From: Bradyrhizobium sp. YR681
GTDB lineage: Bacteria > Pseudomonadota > Alphaproteobacteria > Rhizobiales > Xanthobacteraceae
NCBI RefSeq assembly: GCF_000282615.1
Contig: NZ_AKIY01000214.1
Span: 1 to 64,000 of the forward strand
Direction: 5' to 3'
DNA: 64,000 nt
Positions 51,383-59,947 of this stretch are shown here, piece by piece. The notes under the pieces are model-generated. The model saw only the letters and a program-made list of their open reading frames with translations, made no database searches and had not been told where the DNA came from. Every line of letters starts with the position of its first letter. Position 1 is the stretch's first letter. A program made the translations under genes and the position numbers.

Positions 51383-51922
51383 ATGAAGAACGCTCACTTC
51401 GTCGAGAAGAACCAGGTGGTGCTCGGCTTCAAGCCGGTCGCAATGAACACCGCGGCCAACAATGGCGACTATGTCAGCCTGAAAGGCTATGCCCGCTGCG
51501 CCGTGATCTTCATCAAGGCGGTCGGCACCGCCGGCGACGATCCGACCCTGTCGTTCAAGCAGGCGACCGACGTGTCCGGTACCGGCGTCAAGGCGCTCGG
51601 CGTCACCCGCATCGACAAGAAGCAGGCAGCGACCGACCTGACCGCGGTCGGCACGTTCACCAAGTCGACGACGGACTCGCCGGCGACCAATGACACCTTC
51701 AACACCACGAATGGCACCTGGACCAATTCGGACCTTGCCGAGCAGGCGGCGATCGTCGTCGCCGACATCAAGGCCGAGGATCTCGACATCGCCAACGGCT
51801 TCGACTGCATCACCTGCAACGTCGGCGACGTCGGCACCAATGCCCAGCTCGGCACGCTGATCTTCGTGCTGCATGAGCCGCGCAACATGAAGGAAACGCT
51901 GGATTCGGCGATCGTCGACTGA
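51383..51922 (+). CDS. Head-associated hypothetical protein
   Basis: A 179-residue beta-rich protein (GDYVSLKGYARCAVIFIKAV; FNTTNGTWTNSDLAEQAAIV). The position after the capsid gene and a Thr/Asn-rich composition suggest a decoration or minor head protein. AAAGGG precedes the ATG at 51383. Confidence 0.65.
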   Translation: MKNAHFVEKNQVVLGFKPVAMNTAANNGDYVSLKGYARCAVIFIKAVGTAGDDPTLSFKQATDVSGTGVKALGVTRIDKKQAATDLTAVGTFTKSTTDSPATNDTFNTTNGTWTNSDLAEQAAIVVADIKAEDLDIANGFDCITCNVGDVGTNAQLGTLIFVLHEPRNMKETLDSAIVD

Positions 51923-51945
51923 CGGCGTTCGAACCCCGATGAGAT

Positions 51946-51971
51946 GAGGCTCCGGCATTTGCCGGAGCCTC
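51946..51971 (+). terminator. Hairpin after the head genes
   Basis: A perfect 11-bp stem GAGGCTCCGGC/GCCGGAGCCTC with a 4-nt loop. No long T-run, so partial termination or mRNA protection is possible. Confidence 0.5.
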
Positions 51972-52005
51972 TTCACCGCCAACTCAAGAACCAGCGAGTC
52001 CTGTC

Positions 52006-52404
52006 ATGAAAGTCAAGATGCTCGTCACCCCGCCCGGTGGCCGCCGCGAATTCGAGAAGGGCGAGACCTACGATCTCGAGGAGAGCTACGCGAAGAAGTT
52101 CATCTCGCGCAGCTGGGCCGAGCCCGCCGACAAGGCGGCGGAACGGGCCGCGAAGGAAGAGCAGGAGCGTTCTGCTGCGACAGCCAAGGCCAAGACCGAG
52201 CAGGAGGCCAGGGACAAGGCGGCGGCGCAACTCGCGGCCAGGCTCGAAGCCCGCGGGAAGATCATGATCCCGGCCGACATCTCGAATTTGTCCGCCGGCG
52301 ATGTCATCAAGCTCGCCCAGTCGCTGAGCGATGACCAGATCAAGACTCCTGACGACGCGATGAAGGCGATCGAGACCGAAAAGGCTCGCCGCAACCCTAC
52401 GTGA
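52006..52404 (+). CDS. Hypothetical phage protein, charged coiled coil
   Basis: A 132-residue protein. A short N-terminal beta unit (MKVKMLVTPPGGRREFEKGE) is followed by a long Ala/Glu/Lys helix (about 40-85) and a C-terminal helical part. Function unknown. Confidence 0.65.
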   Translation: MKVKMLVTPPGGRREFEKGETYDLEESYAKKFISRSWAEPADKAAERAAKEEQERSAATAKAKTEQEARDKAAAQLAARLEARGKIMIPADISNLSAGDVIKLAQSLSDDQIKTPDDAMKAIETEKARRNPT

Positions 52405-52724
52405 CGCCGGAAGGCGATCGTCTCGATCGCCATCTCCGCACCTCGATCTTCGAGCTCTCGAAACCAGACGAGCAAGCCACCATGCGCGGACTCCAGCGGC
52501 TGGCCAACGTGACCGGCAATTTGATGAAGCAAGCGGACGCCGAGGCCGATGCCGCGGCGTCCGAGCTCGAGGCCGCCTATGCCGAGCAGGTGAGCGTCGC
52601 GAAGCGCTACTCGGCCTTCGCCAAGCAGGTCTCGCAGGCCTCGAAAGAGGCGATCGATAACCTCAACCAGATCAGCAACATCCCTTTGCCGGAGTCCGAA
52701 GGCTCCGGGAATTCGCAGGGCTGA
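52401..52724 (+). CDS. Hypothetical coiled-coil phage protein
   Basis: A 107-residue helical protein (LMKQADAEADAAASELEAAY) starting at GTG in a GTGA overlap. No family recognised. Confidence 0.6.
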   Translation: MTPEGDRLDRHLRTSIFELSKPDEQATMRGLQRLANVTGNLMKQADAEADAAASELEAAYAEQVSVAKRYSAFAKQVSQASKEAIDNLNQISNIPLPESEGSGNSQG

Positions 52725-52727
52725 CCG

Positions 52728-53267
52728 GTGATCGACCCGTCTGCGCAAATCCACCGGCTTGCGCTGGTTGAGGATTCCGAGATCGGTCCGCGGAGCCGCG
52801 TCTGGCAGTTCGCCAGCGTGATCCGGGGGACCGTTCTCGGCGCCGACTGCAACGTCGCATCCTGCGCGACGCTCGACGGGCCCGTCTTCGGCGACCGCTG
52901 TATCATTTCGCAGGGCGCTGCGATGGGACCCGGGTTTCGGTTCGGCAGCGACATCTTCGTCGGGCCGAACGTCACGATCTGCAATGACCGCTGGCCGCGT
53001 GTGAGCAAGTCCGGATTCGACGCAGAGGCGTTCCGGCGCGGCGACTTCACCGTAGTGGTGAAGGATGGCGCCACGATCGGGGCGAACGCCGTGGTGTTGC
53101 CGGGCGTGATCATCGGCAAGCGGGTCATGGTCGCCGCCGGCGCGGTGGTCGATCGCGATATTCCGGACGACCACCTGTTCCGGCGCGACGGCCGGATAAC
53201 ACCTTTCAACCCGCGACGCAGTCCGCAGCGCATGCGCATCGTGCTGATGCGGCAGGAGGTGGCGTAA
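52728..53267 (+). CDS. Hexapeptide-repeat acyltransferase (left-handed beta-helix)
   Basis: A 179-residue protein with repeated hexapeptides (IGPRSRVWQFASVIRGTVLG; IGANAVVLPGVIIGKRVMVA), the LbetaH fold of sugar O/N-acetyltransferases; the His at DCNVASC/ISQGAA positions is not obvious. Starts at GTG 52728. It is the first of a three-gene block with glycan-type enzymes inside the structural region. Confidence 0.82.
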   Translation: MIDPSAQIHRLALVEDSEIGPRSRVWQFASVIRGTVLGADCNVASCATLDGPVFGDRCIISQGAAMGPGFRFGSDIFVGPNVTICNDRWPRVSKSGFDAEAFRRGDFTVVVKDGATIGANAVVLPGVIIGKRVMVAAGAVVDRDIPDDHLFRRDGRITPFNPRRSPQRMRIVLMRQEVA

Positions 53268-53881
53268 TGCTGACGGTCGCCACGCTGCTTTGGGACCCGA
53301 ACGAGGCCTCGCTGCCGTTCTCGCGCTGCTATGACGAGTCCTGGGTGCGCAAGCTCCACGACGGCTTCGACCGGCACCTGAAGCAACCGTTCCGGTTCGT
53401 GTTGTTCACCGATCGTGACCGGCGGCTGCCGGCGCATATCGAGCAGGTCCGGATGAAGGCGAAGCCCCCGGACTATTCGTCCTGCATCGAGCCGTATCGG
53501 TTCGGCGTGCCGATGATCCTGGTCGGTCTCGACACGATCATCACGGGTCCCATCGACCATCTGGCCAATTACTGCTTGAACGCCTCGACCATCGCTTTGC
53601 CGCGCGATCCCTTCATGCCATCGCGCGCATGCAACGGCGTGGCGCTGATTCCGGAAGGGCAGCAGCACGTCTGGCGCAACCACCGCGGCGAAAACGATAT
53701 GGAATGGATGAGGGCGCAGGATCACGTCTTCATCGACGATTTGTTTCCCGGGCAGGTGCAGAGCTTCAAGGGCCATGTCCGTGACCGTGGGCTGGCCGAT
53801 ACCCGGATTTGCTACTTTCACGGTGAGCAGAAGCCGCACCAGCTGCCACACGTGCCGTGGATCGCGGAGCATTGGCGATGA
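53267..53881 (+). CDS. Glycosyltransferase-like protein
   Basis: A 204-residue protein reminiscent of GT-A glycosyltransferases: VATLLWDPNE at the N-terminus, FRFVLFTDRDRRLPAHIEQV, then VGLDTIITGPIDHL with a DxD-like spacing (LDTII) and CNGVALIP. Such proteins could transfer a sugar to a virion protein or host surface. Overlaps the acyltransferase by TAATG. Confidence 0.6.
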   Translation: MLTVATLLWDPNEASLPFSRCYDESWVRKLHDGFDRHLKQPFRFVLFTDRDRRLPAHIEQVRMKAKPPDYSSCIEPYRFGVPMILVGLDTIITGPIDHLANYCLNASTIALPRDPFMPSRACNGVALIPEGQQHVWRNHRGENDMEWMRAQDHVFIDDLFPGQVQSFKGHVRDRGLADTRICYFHGEQKPHQLPHVPWIAEHWR

Positions 53882-54069
53882 AGGTTGAAGATTGCTTCGT
53901 CAATGAGCGCGGGAATGCGATCAGAATGGTCGTAACCGGCGGGGGATCGTTGTCGACTTCGGTGAAGATATTCATGGCTGGCCCAACTAGCACGGTGACC
54001 AACGAAATCACCTTGATGGAAGCGCGGCGCTTGCGTGATCTTCTTAATGAGGTTGTCGGACAGCAATGA
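53878..54069 (+). CDS. Small phage protein, 63 aa
   Basis: A short beta/alpha protein (KVEDCFVNERGNAIRMVVTG; LMEARRLRDLLNEVV). 4-nt overlaps on both sides. Function unknown. Confidence 0.55.
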   Translation: MKVEDCFVNERGNAIRMVVTGGGSLSTSVKIFMAGPTSTVTNEITLMEARRLRDLLNEVVGQQ

Positions 54070-54707
54070 CCTCACGGGAGCTCGAATACTGGTCGCCCGA
54101 ACCCCTGTTCAAGGGCGAGACGATCTTCTGCCTGGCGTCGGGTCCGAGCCTGACCGCGGACATCTGCGCGCGCATCCGTGGGCGCAGGACGATCGCGATC
54201 AACTCCAGCGCCGTGTTGGCGCCATGGGCCAGCGTCCTCTTCTTCACCGATTCCAGCTGGTATGAGGCGCGGCGCGATCTGGTGGCGAACTGGTGCGGCC
54301 TCGTGATCTCGATGTCGCGCACCGCCAAGCGAGAATTGCCGGACAAGGTCAAGCGGGTGCAGGGCGAGGGCGACCCGCAGGCACTGCCGGGCTTCAGCCG
54401 CGGCCCGCATGTGATCCAGCAGGGCCGGTCCAGCGGGCACACGGCGGTGAGCCTTGCGATCGCGCTCGGCGCTTCGCGGGTGGTTCTACTCGGCTACGAC
54501 ATGCGTTTCGTCGCCGGCCGCGAGCACTGCCATGACGAGTACAAGGGCTCAGCGCGCGATGCCGAGATCTACAGCCGCGAGTTTGTGCCGGGCTTCGCTG
54601 GCTGGGATGAGGCCGCGCGCGCGGTCGGCGTCGAGGTCGTCAACGCGACCGAGGGCAGCGCGGTGAAGGAATTCCGGTTCGCGCCACTGGACGATGTGCT
54701 GAGGTGA
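54066..54707 (+). CDS. DUF115/MptE-like or sialyltransferase-like protein
   Basis: A 213-residue protein with a Rossmann-like start FKGETIFCLASGPSLTADIC, then RTIAINSSAVLAPWASVLFF and SRVVLLGYDMRFVAGREH. This pattern matches proteins related to the 6-hydroxymethylpterin-kinase-like/DUF115 group seen in glycan and flagellin modification clusters. It fits with the neighbouring acyltransferase and glycosyltransferase. Confidence 0.6.
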   Translation: MTSRELEYWSPEPLFKGETIFCLASGPSLTADICARIRGRRTIAINSSAVLAPWASVLFFTDSSWYEARRDLVANWCGLVISMSRTAKRELPDKVKRVQGEGDPQALPGFSRGPHVIQQGRSSGHTAVSLAIALGASRVVLLGYDMRFVAGREHCHDEYKGSARDAEIYSREFVPGFAGWDEAARAVGVEVVNATEGSAVKEFRFAPLDDVLR

Positions 54708-54717
54708 GATTGGTCGC

Positions 54718-56376
54718 ATGACCCAGCAGAATATCAATACAGGGCTGTTTCCGGAGCAACTTCGCCGTGTCGCCCAAGATAACTTCGTCGATCTCTATGC
54801 GCAGTTGAACTCGGTTTACGCTCTGAGCCTCCAACCCCGCAATCTTAACGCGGGAATGTCCTCAGATCAGCTTCGCGCCGCCGCGCAGGCAAATTTCAGC
54901 GAGATCTATGCTGCTTTGCAAGCGCGCGGCGTCAACGGATCGCAGCAGCATCTCAATGCGGGCCTCGCGGTCGATCGCCTGCGATCTTTCGCGCAGCTCA
55001 ACTTCACAGATCTGTATACGCTTCTTGCCGGAGCGAGCGCTGCGGTCAGAGTTGTTGCCGACACGACCAACAGCTTCTACGTCATGGCCCGCAGTCTGCG
55101 CGGGACGGCCTTTGCCTATCACTTTATCAGGAATTCCGGCGGCAACACCGCAACGGATCTCGGCGGCTCATGGCCAAACTGGCGTTATGCCGGCTGTGCC
55201 GAATTCCTCAGTGTCTCGCTGGCGCCGACAGGAACGCCCTTGCGGACGTTTTCGAACGACACCGGCGCGCAGGACTACGCCTTCGTGCTTCCGACTTCGT
55301 CCGTCAAGTTTGCCGGCTCCTATCACGGTGTTGGTGCAGGAGGCTCCCTGACCGCCGAGACCCTTACGATCGACGGGCAGGCGTTCGACCCGACGTCGAG
55401 CGCCGCCGTAGGCAGCCAGGTCATCCTGACGCATAGCGTATCGATCACCGATGGTTCCAGTACAGTCACCGTGACCGGCTTCACTGTGACGATCGATGCG
55501 AGCGGAATCGTATTCAATCCAGGCACGATTTCGTCCAGCGCGGTTCTGTCGACCGCGTTCGTTGGTATGGCCATCGCTACGGGCTCGTTTGATGAGGGCA
55601 CGCTCACCCTGACCAGCGGCACCACGGAGTACAAGACGCCGATCTCGACAGGCACGACGACCTATGGCCGCACCTATATGCAGAAGGCCAATATGGTGAG
55701 CTTGCGCAAGACGTCGGATGGTCTGACTGTCCGCGTTTCCCATGGAGGAACGGCGCTTGCGGGTTATCGTCGGACTTCTGTGGTACGCGACACCGTCCTC
55801 AACCGGGCGAAGCTCTATTTCGATTTCGGCAATTCCGGGGGTGCATTCGGGTCATTGTCCGGATTTACGTGGTCGCAGAGCTACGAGCTCGGCGCCGCCG
55901 GTGCGACATCGTTCGCCGCCAACCTGATCACCAATGGCGCCTTTGCGGCGAACATCAACAACTGGACGACGACCTCTGGCAGCGTCGCATGGAACGCGGC
56001 GGGCGTGATGCGGCATTCGAGATCCGCAACGGGAACGGACGATCGGAGCTTGCAGGCGATCACGACGGTCGTGGGCGCGCCCTACCTGCTCGCGGCAGAG
56101 AACACGTACACGCCGGTCGGGCCCGGTAATGCCGGGACCTACGTCAATCCCGGCTCTATTGCGCTCGGCAGTGCATCGAACGGCAGCCTGATCACGCCCG
56201 CGCCGGCCTATGCCAAGGTGGCGTTCGACCAGAACGGGTACAACGCTCATGTCGTTATCCCGACCCAGACGACACAGTACCCCATGCTGATCCTGGAGGC
56301 ACAGGGCGCAGCAAACACACTGGTTGGCGACACCTCGGACTTCGACAACGTGTCGATGTTCGCACTGGCGGCTTAG
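54718..56376 (+). CDS. Virion protein with N-terminal triplicate repeat and CBM-like C-terminus
   Basis: A 552-residue protein. Three tandem units of about 42 residues begin it (LNAGMSSDQLRAAAQANFSE is the second; units near 5, 46 and 84). A Thr/Ser/Gly-rich beta region (about 110-400) follows, then NLITNGAFAANINNWTTTSG, the start of a carbohydrate-binding-module-like jelly roll (about 400-552). A fibre or decoration protein is likely; the gene follows the glycan enzymes. Confidence 0.7.
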   Translation: MTQQNINTGLFPEQLRRVAQDNFVDLYAQLNSVYALSLQPRNLNAGMSSDQLRAAAQANFSEIYAALQARGVNGSQQHLNAGLAVDRLRSFAQLNFTDLYTLLAGASAAVRVVADTTNSFYVMARSLRGTAFAYHFIRNSGGNTATDLGGSWPNWRYAGCAEFLSVSLAPTGTPLRTFSNDTGAQDYAFVLPTSSVKFAGSYHGVGAGGSLTAETLTIDGQAFDPTSSAAVGSQVILTHSVSITDGSSTVTVTGFTVTIDASGIVFNPGTISSSAVLSTAFVGMAIATGSFDEGTLTLTSGTTEYKTPISTGTTTYGRTYMQKANMVSLRKTSDGLTVRVSHGGTALAGYRRTSVVRDTVLNRAKLYFDFGNSGGAFGSLSGFTWSQSYELGAAGATSFAANLITNGAFAANINNWTTTSGSVAWNAAGVMRHSRSATGTDDRSLQAITTVVGAPYLLAAENTYTPVGPGNAGTYVNPGSIALGSASNGSLITPAPAYAKVAFDQNGYNAHVVIPTQTTQYPMLILEAQGAANTLVGDTSDFDNVSMFALAA

Positions 56377-56430
56377 GTCGCGCTGCTTGGCGGCTGTGAT
56401 GTTGCAATGCCAAAAGGTTGAAATGTCGTC

Positions 56431-57075
56431 ATGAGATCGATCGTCATAGTCGCATCGCCTGCCTCGGATACGGCACTGACGACCCTGGAGCGCGTCAAGC
56501 TCGAACTCGACATTTCCTCCGGCGACACCAGCAACGACACGGTTCTCCAGGAGAAGATCGACGAGGCTTCGGACGACATCGAGGCGTCGCTCGGCTTTCG
56601 CCTGGTGCGGGAGAGCGCGGTCGAGACCTTCTGGCATGAGCAATATGACAACGCGCCGGAGAAGCTGGTCCTGGACCGGACGCCGGTGGCGTCGATCGCG
56701 AGCGTGATCGTCGATGGGGTCACGGTTGATCCGTCGGCCTATCGCTATGATCCCAACACGGGCGAGCTGTTCGCGCTCTGCAATGGCTATCCGCATGTCT
56801 GGATCTTCTGCCAGAGCGTCGTCGTGACCTATGACGGGGGCTACATCCTGCCGGGCGCGAGCAACCGGACCTTGCCCAAGGGCATCGAGGGCGCCTGCGT
56901 TGCGCTGGTGTCGAGCTTCTGGGCGGCGAAGGGGCGGGATCCGACGAAGAAGTCGGAGGATGTGCCCGGGGTCGGACGCGTCGAATATTGGGTGGGAACT
57001 GTCGGCGAGGCCGGCGAGCTGCCGCCCGATATTGTTGCCAGGCTTGCGCCCTTTCGAAGGCCGGTGGTGGCATGA
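56431..57075 (+). CDS. Head-tail connector protein (gp6-like)
   Basis: A 214-residue protein. The N-terminal LERVKLELDISSGDTSNDTV and IDEASDDIEASLGF fit the gp6-type connector with paired helices; a central insert (FWHEQYDNAPEKLVLDRTPV) precedes a helical C-terminus. It caps the portal. It begins the head-completion block. Confidence 0.75.
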   Translation: MRSIVIVASPASDTALTTLERVKLELDISSGDTSNDTVLQEKIDEASDDIEASLGFRLVRESAVETFWHEQYDNAPEKLVLDRTPVASIASVIVDGVTVDPSAYRYDPNTGELFALCNGYPHVWIFCQSVVVTYDGGYILPGASNRTLPKGIEGACVALVSSFWAAKGRDPTKKSEDVPGVGRVEYWVGTVGEAGELPPDIVARLAPFRRPVVA

Positions 57076-57446
57076 CCGCAGACCAGGCCATTGCGATGCT
57101 CGATCGCATGCTGTTGACGCAGGAGGGGGAAGACATCGTTCTTACGCGCGAGGACGACGACAACAACGTCATCGCATCTGTCACATGCCGTGCTCGCGTC
57201 GACCGCACCAAGGCAGACGACGCTCCCGCCGGCATTGCGCGGTCAGGATTTACTCTCATCCTGTCACCGACTCCGTTGCTCGCAGCCGGATGGCCGGATG
57301 GCGATCCGGCCAACATCGTCCCAGTCGAGAACGAGGGCGACAAGGTCGCGCTCGATAGTTCTGATCGCCGCCAAACCGTGGTGTGGGTCGATGCACCAAA
57401 AATCGGTAATAGGGTGGTTCGGATCAATCTGAGGATTTCGGGCTGA
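57072..57446 (+). CDS. Putative head-tail joining protein
   Basis: A 124-residue beta-rich protein (EDIVLTREDDDNNVIASVTC; RQTVVWVDAPKIGNRVVRIN). Position between gp6-like and tail-completion genes suggests a stopper or adaptor. ATGA overlap upstream. Confidence 0.6.
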   Translation: MTADQAIAMLDRMLLTQEGEDIVLTREDDDNNVIASVTCRARVDRTKADDAPAGIARSGFTLILSPTPLLAAGWPDGDPANIVPVENEGDKVALDSSDRRQTVVWVDAPKIGNRVVRINLRISG

Positions 57447-57862
57447 TGGCGCTGACGGACCCAGCTGCGGATCTTCGCGCTGCGATCGAGGCAAAGCTGT
57501 TGGCGACGCCGGCGCTGTTCGCGTTGATCGAGAAACGCATCTTCGATCGCGTTCCGGCAAAACCGGATTATCCGCTGGTGACCATCGGCAACATCCAGGT
57601 CTTGCCGGAGTCTGCCGACGGCGTCGATGCGGCAGAGTCCATCGTCACGGTGCACGTCTGGGATCAGTACAAGCGCGCCGACAAGGCTAAGCCGGTTGGC
57701 GCGCTCGTCATCAGCGCGTTGCATGAGGAAGAGTTGCAGACCGACGGCGTCGGCACACAGTCAATACTGCTCGAAAGCGCGAACTATCTGCGCGACCCCG
57801 ACGGCGTCACCAACCACGGCATCCTCACCTTCAGCATCCTCACGGATGCGAACACCGATTGA
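57446..57862 (+). CDS. Tail completion protein (DUF3168-like)
   Basis: A 138-residue protein: ADLRAAIEAKLLATPALFAL, FDRVPAKPDYPLVTIGN and ESIVTVHVWDQYKRADKA match the DUF3168/gp17 pattern. It joins tail to head. Overlaps the previous stop by 1 nt. Confidence 0.75.
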   Translation: MALTDPAADLRAAIEAKLLATPALFALIEKRIFDRVPAKPDYPLVTIGNIQVLPESADGVDAAESIVTVHVWDQYKRADKAKPVGALVISALHEEELQTDGVGTQSILLESANYLRDPDGVTNHGILTFSILTDANTD

Positions 57863-57903
57863 TTTAGTTTCCGCGTCTCAACCTCAGCAGGAGCTCAAGA
57901 GCC

Positions 57904-58404
57904 ATGACTTCGCTCTCCACCAACGTGCGCGCGTCGATTTCCGCAGTGAACAAGAAGAGCCTCGACGGACGCGACGTCGTCGACAAGATGCCGGAGTCTG
58001 CCGACGTGCTGATCGCGAGCGGGACCGGCTACGGCAAGGCCGACATTGCGTTCATGGACATCCGTACGCTCGCATCGAACACCAGCGAAAACCTCGATCT
58101 CGCCGGCAGCCTGACCGACGCCTTCGGCGCCACTATCACCTTTGCCAAGCTCAAGGCGATCGAGATCGAGAACCCGGAAGCCTCGACCACAAACCTGACG
58201 GTCGGTGCGGCGGGCTCGAACACGTTCGTCGGCCCGTTCGCCGACGCGACCGACGCGATCATCCTGAAGCCTGGCGACAAGTTCGTCGCCGTTAGCCGGA
58301 CCGGATGGACGGTCACCGCAAGCACCGGCGACATCTTGAAGGTGGCCAACGCTTCGGGCGCGGCTGTCAGCTACACCGTCAAGCTGATCGGCGCATCAGC
58401 CTAG
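57904..58404 (+). CDS. Tail-region structural protein, unassigned
   Basis: A 166-residue beta-rich, Thr/Ala-rich protein (VNKKSLDGRDVVDKMPESAD; AIILKPGDKFVAVSRTGW). AGGAGC lies before the ATG. It may be a minor tail or decoration protein; no family is recognised. Confidence 0.6.
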   Translation: MTSLSTNVRASISAVNKKSLDGRDVVDKMPESADVLIASGTGYGKADIAFMDIRTLASNTSENLDLAGSLTDAFGATITFAKLKAIEIENPEASTTNLTVGAAGSNTFVGPFADATDAIILKPGDKFVAVSRTGWTVTASTGDILKVANASGAAVSYTVKLIGASA

Positions 58405-58438
58405 CCCGCCAGCGACTTTCGGACAGGGGATCTTCGCT

Positions 58439-58924
58439 GTGGGCAACAATCCCAGTGTCAAGCAGTTCAAGACGGACATGCTGTCACTGAAAAACCAGGT
58501 GGCGAAGAAGTTTCGCAACCAGTTCCTCGCGCAGGCCGCAGAGCTGCGCGAGAACATTCAGGTAGCGATCCAGCACAATATCACTGGGCATCTGCACGAT
58601 TCGGTGCGCGTTAAAGACGTGTCCACCGATACCAAGCCGTCCGTCCTGGTCCTCGCCGGCGGCCCGTTGACGACAAAGCGCACCGATGCAGGCGCATTTG
58701 ACTATGCGCTCGCCGAGGAATTCGGGACGGTCAAGGAAGAAGCACTTCCATTCTTCTATCCGACCGTTCGCGGTTACAAGAACGCCTTCCGCGAGGGCGC
58801 TCGCGAGACTTTCCAAGAGACGATCGAAGAGAGCAACAAGATCCGCGCTGCGAGAGCCAGCAATAGCGGTGCTGCCGGTCAGACGGCGGCCTATCGCGGC
58901 GCCCTGACGCTGCGGCGTTCGTAA
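58439..58924 (+). CDS. HK97-gp10-like tail component
   Basis: A 161-residue protein: LKNQVAKKFRNQFLAQAAEL, VAIQHNITGHLHDSVRVKD, YALAEEFGTVKEEALPFFYP match the gp10 pattern (helix, TGxLxxSV, EFGT, PFxxP). GTG start. Acts in head-tail joining. Confidence 0.75.
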   Translation: MGNNPSVKQFKTDMLSLKNQVAKKFRNQFLAQAAELRENIQVAIQHNITGHLHDSVRVKDVSTDTKPSVLVLAGGPLTTKRTDAGAFDYALAEEFGTVKEEALPFFYPTVRGYKNAFREGARETFQETIEESNKIRAARASNSGAAGQTAAYRGALTLRRS

Positions 58925-58953
58925 AGAAGTCAACTCGAAAGGAGATCGCCGCC

Positions 58954-59370
58954 ATGGCGCAAGCCCAGACGCTGAAATATTCGACGTTTCTGATCCAGCT
59001 CGGCAGCGGTTCGCCGACTGTCTACGCTTCGCCTTGCGGCCTCAACTCAAAGGGCTTCTCGCGTACGGCTGCAACCAACGACACCAACGTGCCGGATTGC
59101 GATGATCCGGATGCGCCGTCCTGGCTCGAGCGCGACGTCGTTTCGCTGTCGGGACAGATGACCGGGGCCGGCGTGGTAGCGGACGAAGATTTCGACGTCT
59201 GGAACGACTGGTTCGAATCCGGCGCATCCCTGCCTGTACAGATCAAGCTCGGCACGCGGACATGGCAAGGAAATGCGATCCTGTCCAAGCTCGATGTCAC
59301 CGCCAGCCGTGGCCAGCGCGTCAATTTTTCTGCAACGATCGACAGTGACGGCGAGATCCTCAAGCTGTGA
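58954..59370 (+). CDS. Phage tail tube protein
   Basis: A 138-residue protein: TFLIQLGSGSPTVYASPCGL, RDVVSLSGQMTGAGVVADED and DVWNDWFESG are typical of TP901-1/GTA-type major tail proteins. Polymerises into the tail tube. AAAGGAG precedes the ATG. Confidence 0.82.
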   Translation: MAQAQTLKYSTFLIQLGSGSPTVYASPCGLNSKGFSRTAATNDTNVPDCDDPDAPSWLERDVVSLSGQMTGAGVVADEDFDVWNDWFESGASLPVQIKLGTRTWQGNAILSKLDVTASRGQRVNFSATIDSDGEILKL

Positions 59371-59765
59371 GCGAGATCGATCTGATCTGGGGAAGCGGTC
59401 AGCACGCATTCAAGTTCGGGCTGGGGCAGTTCCGCGCGCTCCAGGAGAACGTCAACCGGCGGCGCCTGGCGATCGGGGCGCCGCTGGTAGGTCCGATGGA
59501 CCTGGTCGAGCAGCTCAGGGCCAAGAACCTCTGGCCGGACGATTTGCGCGATATCCTGCGCCTCGGCCTGATCGGCGGCGGTATGACGCCGCGCGATGCG
59601 CACATCGAGATGACGCAGAGTTTCGATGACACGCCGCCGCTCGAGCACGTGAAGCCTGCGCTGTCGGTCCTGCTCGCCGGACTGGTCGGGCCGCCGTCCG
59701 CGGCGGTGCCTGACGACGCAAAAAAAAAGACGATGACGAAGGCGGCCCCGTCGATTTTGCCGTGA
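59367..59765 (+). CDS. Tail assembly chaperone, upstream frame (G-like)
   Basis: A 132-residue protein of the gene-transfer-agent gp10 type: IDLIWGSGQHAFKFGLGQFR, VGPMDLVEQLRAKNLWPDDL, LRLGLIGGGMTPRDAHIEM. Near the end nine adenines (59720-59728) and a G create the slippery heptamer A-AAA-AAG (59723-59729). Normal decoding ends with TMTKAAPSILP; a -1 shift joins the next frame. Confidence 0.85.
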   Translation: MSEIDLIWGSGQHAFKFGLGQFRALQENVNRRRLAIGAPLVGPMDLVEQLRAKNLWPDDLRDILRLGLIGGGMTPRDAHIEMTQSFDDTPPLEHVKPALSVLLAGLVGPPSAAVPDDAKKKTMTKAAPSILP

Positions 59766-59947
59766 TCTACGGCAACGGCGCGGCGATGGGCTTTGCGCCC
59801 GACCAGGTCGACCGCATGTCGTTCTGGCAGTTCCGCGCCTGCATCGATGGTTTCAACAAGGCCAACGGCGGCGAGGAAACCATTCCGCCACCGACCGATG
59901 CCGAATTTGACGCGCTCCTGCAAGGGAAGCCCCTGAATGTCGACTGA
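59762..59947 (+). CDS. Tail assembly chaperone, -1 frame extension (T-like)
   Basis: The frame encodes YGNGAAMGFAPDQVDRMSFW and continues to PLNVD. It is open upstream to the slippery site, where a -1 shift gives a 193-residue fusion with an acidic junction (KKKDDDEGGPVDFAV). A GTG at 59762 could start a separate 61-residue protein, but fusion by frameshift is the rule for this gene pair. It overlaps the tape measure start by 11 nt. Confidence 0.75.
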   Translation: MIYGNGAAMGFAPDQVDRMSFWQFRACIDGFNKANGGEETIPPPTDAEFDALLQGKPLNVD

